Below are positions 60,270 through 64,000 of a stretch of 64,000 nucleotides of DNA, one piece after another. The DNA lies in the NCBI RefSeq assembly GCF_021018895.1, contig NC_079378.1, positions 10,041,501 through 10,105,500 of the forward strand. The letters are read 5' to 3'. The DNA comes from Seriola aureovittata (Eukaryota > Chordata > Actinopteri > Carangiformes > Carangidae). Made by a program: the position numbers and the translations under genes. Positions within the stretch are counted from its first letter, which is position 1. Every line of letters begins with the position of its first letter. Below the pieces are notes generated by a model. It searched no databases. It saw only the letters and a program-made list of their open reading frames with translations, and was not told the DNA's origin.

Positions 60270-60450
60270 AGTGAGCTGGGTCGGATCTGCCGGTTGTCCT
60301 GCTCTCCGTCGTTGCTGGTCAGGCTGTGTCTCGGGGTTCGACCCTGGCTGCTGCTGCTGCTGCTGCTGCTGCTGTTACAGTTGGCAGAGGAGGAAACCGG
60401 CTGCTGTAGCTCGCTGACTGTGGTGTTGACAACACTGTTCCTCTTTTCAC
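60270..60450 (-). CDS. arhgap26: arhgap26 exon: linker with polyserine
   Basis: This 181-bp exon (two bases to complete Gly, 59 codons, two bases out) encodes EKRNSVVNTTVSELQQPVSS, then NCN with nine serines from an uninterrupted AGC run, then QGRTPRHSLTSNDGEQDN. Its beginning aligns with the human linker (EQRNSIINSSLESV); the remainder has diverged. The acceptor is ATTCTTGCAG and the donor CACT|GTGAGT. It is a disordered, hydrophilic region between the RhoGAP and SH3 domains. The serine run comes from a (CAG)9 microsatellite and could vary in length. Confidence 0.9.
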
Positions 60451-60799
60451 CTGCAAGAATAAAGAAACATTTACTACCTGGTGTTTTTTAGATTGAGAAA
60501 AAGCCTGTCTATTTTTCTGCAAATAGCCACTTTTGAACAGACATGCCTTTTCCTGTTCTAAAACCATCCATCTGTTGGCCACAGTGAACTCTCTCTGATC
60601 ATGAGCTAACAGTAACCACTGACACACAGTGTGTTGTTTATGCTTTCCGACATAAAGAAATGGTTTTAGACACTTGCTTTTCTCTCTAAGCCGACCATAT
60701 GGCAATACATAGCAGGTGTAACTCAACTCTAACGGAATAAGAAAAAACTAAGTGGAAGAAAAAAAATAGGAAAAACAAATTATAAGCGGTTCAGCTCAC
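60451..60799 (-). other. arhgap26: arhgap26 intron (349 bp)
   Basis: A short intron with donor GTGAGC and acceptor TTGCAG. Nothing else is recognised in it. Confidence 0.82.
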
Positions 60800-60944
60800 C
60801 TTTCTGGGAATGTGTTGGTGTGTGGAAGAGTGTGAGAGGCCTCTCGCTGCAGGACGGGGCTTTGTTCTCAGTGCTTTTTCTCCTGGACAGGTTGGGCTGC
60901 AGGTTGGTTGAACCTCCGGCAGAACTCGGCACCTCTCTGAATAT
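60800..60944 (-). CDS. arhgap26: arhgap26 exon: linker after the RhoGAP domain
   Basis: This 145-bp exon in phase 0 encodes IFREVPSSAGGSTNLQPNLS, then RRKSTENKAPSCSERPLTLF, then HTPTHSQK, with one base over. The core PSCSERPLTLFHT is identical to human ARHGAP26, and RRKS is a basic serine motif of the kinase-target type. The acceptor is TTTGCTCAG and the donor AAAG|GTGAGC. Confidence 0.94.
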
Positions 60945-60971
60945 CTGAGCAAACACAGACAGTAGCAAAGA

Positions 60972-60998
60972 CATATATATATATATATATATATATAT
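60972..60998 (+). repeat. (AT)n microsatellite
   Basis: About 13 AT units, 28 bases upstream (in gene sense) of an arhgap26 3' splice site, where branch point and pyrimidine tract would normally lie. Confidence 0.92.
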
Positions 60999-62058
60999 GT
61001 ATAAAGCAACAATATATGAATTGTAAAAAAACAACAACATAAACAACATGTGTACAGCATGTCAAGCAATTTATTTTCTCATATGTAACTGCAGGGCAGT
61101 GTAGCTTCCCTTATCTTAACACATGCAGGGCAAAGTCAGTGATCGCAGTGTTGTGCTTAAACGTTAAAACATGCACACCCATCCAACAATATGCCAGATT
61201 GTGATTTGATACAGAAACAGTACTAAAAAAAGCAACCTGACATGCTAAACCACCAGTTGTCCTACAGTATGAGTCACTAAATGCCTAGTTAAAAATTCTT
61301 GCCTTCTTGCTCTCTGAAAAGCAAGAAGGTATAATATGTGAGCTGATACAGTATTCATACTAATATTAATTCCTGGTTTTATACAGCAGAATTGCAACCT
61401 CTGCAGCTCAGGCTCTTTGCAGACCAAGCTGCTCACTGCTGTGCATAAAACGTCTTTTAACTGGGAATAATCACATTTGCAAAGCCTTAACAACAGGGGA
61501 CATTTTGGGCTTTAGTCCGCAGTAAGGTGGCACTGATTGCAACATTGGCAAAATTTATTTCAACTCTTTGATGCATGATCAGGCAAAAATGCTTAAAATC
61601 TCATGCTGTGATGAAAATGCACATGTACTGTGTTCCAAGTGTTTTCCCCCTCATTCATTATGTATCTCAACATTTTTCAAAATTGATATTTTTTCCTCAA
61701 CTAATGCTAATCTGCTGGTATTTAGTCCGTTATTTCATCTCACGTCAAACGTCATCATCTGTCATCTGATTTTTTTTTTTTTTCTGTCTCACACCCATAG
61801 CTCCACTCAAGAAGGAAATGAGGAGCAATAAAAGACTGGAGTGCTTGAGATCCCATTTTAGACACACTGGATTTGTTGTTTTGGTTACAGCGAAAGCAAA
61901 ATAAAAATTAAAAAGCAGGATCACATGAAACACACAAATGTTTCATTGCAGCACATGAGCATGCAAGATCTCTTCAAGGATGCAGGAGCGTTCTATCACA
62001 TGCACAGACACAGCGGTTGCCCGGGAAGTCTGGAGGATGGAGGGGGCTAACACATCTC

Positions 62059-62061
<3 letters not shown>

Positions 62062-62149
<88 letters not shown>

Positions 62150-62161
62150 TGTGTGTGTGTG
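62062..62161 (+). repeat. (GT)~50 microsatellite
   Basis: About 100 bp of GT with a single TA interruption near 62,143, within an arhgap26 intron. It is the longest dinucleotide tract in the window. Confidence 0.95.
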
Positions 62162-62491
62162 CATCCCTGAAGTCTCCAACAGTAACGCTGATCTATCTGT
62201 TGCCATGGCGACATATGTAAGCAGCTTGACTGGCCAATAAGCTGCTTGGATCTAAAGGGGGAAAGTGGCTTTAAAGCGCATATATGCGGTGCATACATAG
62301 AGTGTGTATGTGTGTGTGTAGCAGGTGTTCAGATATAAAGCATTAGGTGCATTAATTGTTGGTTTAATGCGCATTTACACAAAGTTAATCCCCTTGAAAA
62401 TGCTGTGGGATTCATATAAGTCGGTACCACGTCACCAAATGCCACTGTTTGTGTTATTCATTTGTATACGTGCACACTCACACACTCTTAC

Positions 62492-62651
62492 CCTTTCATG
62501 GTGCTCTATGAGGATCTCCACGACTATGTTCTGGAACTTGATGTCCATGATGGCCGCCACCGTCTCCTCCTGGGGGCGCAGCAGAGTCGGCCCGAAGACC
62601 ACACCCAGATTAGCGATGGTCATAAGGTTGTGCTGGTGGTGACTGGCCACA
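62492..62651 (-). CDS. arhgap26: arhgap26 exon: C-terminal part of RhoGAP domain
   Basis: This 160-bp exon (one base completes a codon, then 53 codons, ends in phase 0) encodes [19 protein letters not shown], then [19 protein letters not shown], then [15 protein letters not shown]. It contains the RhoGAP-family block [13 protein letters not shown], whose asparagine helps place the GTPase switch. It is almost identical to human ARHGAP26 ([19 protein letters not shown]). The domain speeds GTP hydrolysis by RhoA and Cdc42. The arginine-finger part lies in exons beyond 64,000. The acceptor is CCCCTCAACAG and the donor AGG|GTAAGA. Confidence 0.96.
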
Positions 62652-62669
62652 CTGTTGAGGGGGTTAGAC

Positions 62670-62702
<33 letters not shown>

Positions 62703-64000
62703 CAGAGAGTGAGAGAGTTGGTGGCAGCACATTAAATCCAAAAACCCGCTGCATCTTTAACGTTTGAAAATTAGTTTTACTGCTCTTGTCAAGCAGCAGG
62801 GAGGAAAAAGCGCTAATAAACTAGCTGGTGAACACAGTCAAGCATTTATCAGCAAAAGTATTTATCAGAGGAGTTGAACACTCAATGGAGTCGCCCCAAA
62901 CAAGCCTTTAAAAGAATGCTAATGTTGCTCTGCCATATGTAGCAGAGCTAATAATATATCAGCGGTGTGTTTACAGCTAGGTCTCCTTTTTCATTTACTA
63001 CTCAACTATCTGTGCCACTCCTCATATTTACAACCAAGAGCAATGCTACCAATGTCTCCATGGAGAGAGAGACAACCCCCCCAAGTCATCAAACCTATAA
63101 TCCAGTGATGATGATGATGATGACCGTAGGCAGGTGTAATCCACTAAGCCCAGGTAAAGGTTCTCAAAGTACCTGCATTTGTATTCGCCTACATGTTGTA
63201 TAAACATGGCCGACGGCTCATTCGTCACACATTATATCATGCTGCTGCTGTTGAAGAAAAGCCTGATAAAGCCAGAGGGCTTAGATATGGGTTTAGAGTG
63301 AAAGCACAATGCCAGTTGGCTGCATTAGAGGAATTATTACACATAAGCCAACAGTGTCATGCTCTGCTTTTTTTTTTTTTAAACTTAAGGGCTGCTGCAG
63401 CTTGTGGCTATCTAATATACATAGAGTCAACCTGTTTGATTCTGTGCAATATTTTGATGCCAAAAAACAGAGGCAGAGGTGGGATTTGAAGCCCCGGGGG
63501 AAAGAAAGAAAAGGAGGAGTCCGTTGTTAGGGAATGGACTGTGTGAGAAAATAGAGATTGCTCCTGTGGCCTTACAACAGATTTCTTGAACCTAATCGTC
63601 TGGAGTGCTCATCAGCATCTACCCTGCTGAAAGGTCCTTGAGCAAAACAGTGAATTCCAATCAGCTCAAAGGGTAAGCAGCATCCTATTATCTCCTAGAG
63701 AAGCAGTGATTTTGTGATTTGCAGGTCAGTGAATATCTAGAAAGCTATGTAAAACCTAGGTCAAAATGCATCAGATTGATGTATAGTCACTTAACTCCTG
63801 TTAAAACAAAATTCATAAGTAAAGTAGATCTATGAAAAACGCTGACTTTCAGCTAGCTTTACCCAAGACATCTTTTTTTTCACCTGCAAATCACCAAGCT
63901 AGTCCTCCCTCACTAGGCCTGTAATCATGGCAGCTCCTACATTTCCTGGCCTCCAGACAAAGACCTGCACCTGACCACCACTAACCTCTCTTTCTCTTCA
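62652..64000 (-). other. arhgap26: arhgap26 upstream intron (partial)
   Basis: Non-coding as far as can be read. A (GA)n tract (62,670-62,717) lies directly behind the acceptor region of the RhoGAP exon. The preceding RhoGAP exon (expected to hold a LPxxNxxLLxxL-type string) was searched for up to base 64,000 and not found. Confidence 0.78.
62670..62717 (+). repeat. arhgap26: (GA)n, giving a (TC)n pyrimidine tract in the gene sense
   Basis: Read on the minus strand this is (TC)n ending about 15 bases before the CAACAG acceptor, so it doubles as the polypyrimidine tract of the RhoGAP exon. Confidence 0.88.

Larger units (their letters stand above)
60945..62491 (-). other. arhgap26: arhgap26 intron (1.5 kb)
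   Basis: An intron with an AT microsatellite (60,972-60,998) just inside its 3' end and a long (GT)n (62,062-62,161). No coding sequence is seen. Confidence 0.82.

Noticed and set aside
60330..60350. GGGGTTCGACCCTGG resembling a tRNA T-arm
   Set aside because: It is inside a verified arhgap26 coding exon on the other strand, with no acceptor stem or anticodon arm around it.
61943..62298. Thr-His and Cys-Val repeat proteins on both strands
   Set aside because: Pure translation of the (GT)n/(CA)n microsatellite.
62652..64000. Upstream RhoGAP exon of arhgap26
   Set aside because: Minus-strand reading of the last 1.3 kb shows no RhoGAP homology. The frame at 63,046-63,228 (YFENLYLGLVDYTC) lacks family match and supporting splice sites.

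Overview
This is vertebrate nuclear DNA, almost certainly from a percomorph-type teleost fish. The evidence is spliced genes with GT-AG introns, dense dinucleotide microsatellites, a decayed L2-type LINE, several dispersed repeats of the kind common in spiny-rayed fish, and two genes that are neighbours in vertebrates.

Layout: (1) 1-21,865, plus strand: the 3' half of the glucocorticoid receptor gene nr3c1. Six coding exons are present (second zinc finger through the whole ligand-binding domain) with a 3' UTR of about 4.5 kb ending at AATAAA 21,840-21,845. The N-terminal and first zinc-finger exons lie upstream of the window. (2) 21,995-40,890: a block of about 18.9 kb made almost wholly of one AT-rich tandem repeat with 25-bp and 36-bp unit forms. 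It contains higher-order duplications of about 0.35, 0.82, 1.0, 1.1 and 1.67 kb and no gene. (3) 40,891-42,500: short intergenic DNA with an AT microsatellite and a relic repeat carrying two adjacent hairpins. (4) 42,500-64,000, minus strand: the 3' part of arhgap26 (GRAF1). Seven coding exons cover the end of the RhoGAP domain, a Ser/Pro-rich linker and the C-terminal SH3 domain. The upstream BAR, PH and most RhoGAP exons lie beyond 64,000.

The two genes are unrelated in job: a steroid-activated transcription factor and a membrane-remodelling RhoGAP. They lie tail to tail, as NR3C1 and ARHGAP26 do in human. The repeat block fills the space between their 3' ends and begins only about 150 bp past the nr3c1 poly(A) signal.

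Exon boundaries were set by hand from splice sites, reading phase and recalled protein homology. Every joint is phase-consistent. The most unusual features are the giant array, exon 8 of nr3c1 set between complementary (GT)n and (CA)n tracts with an open intron-8 read-through tail, and microsatellite-built splice acceptors in nr3c1.
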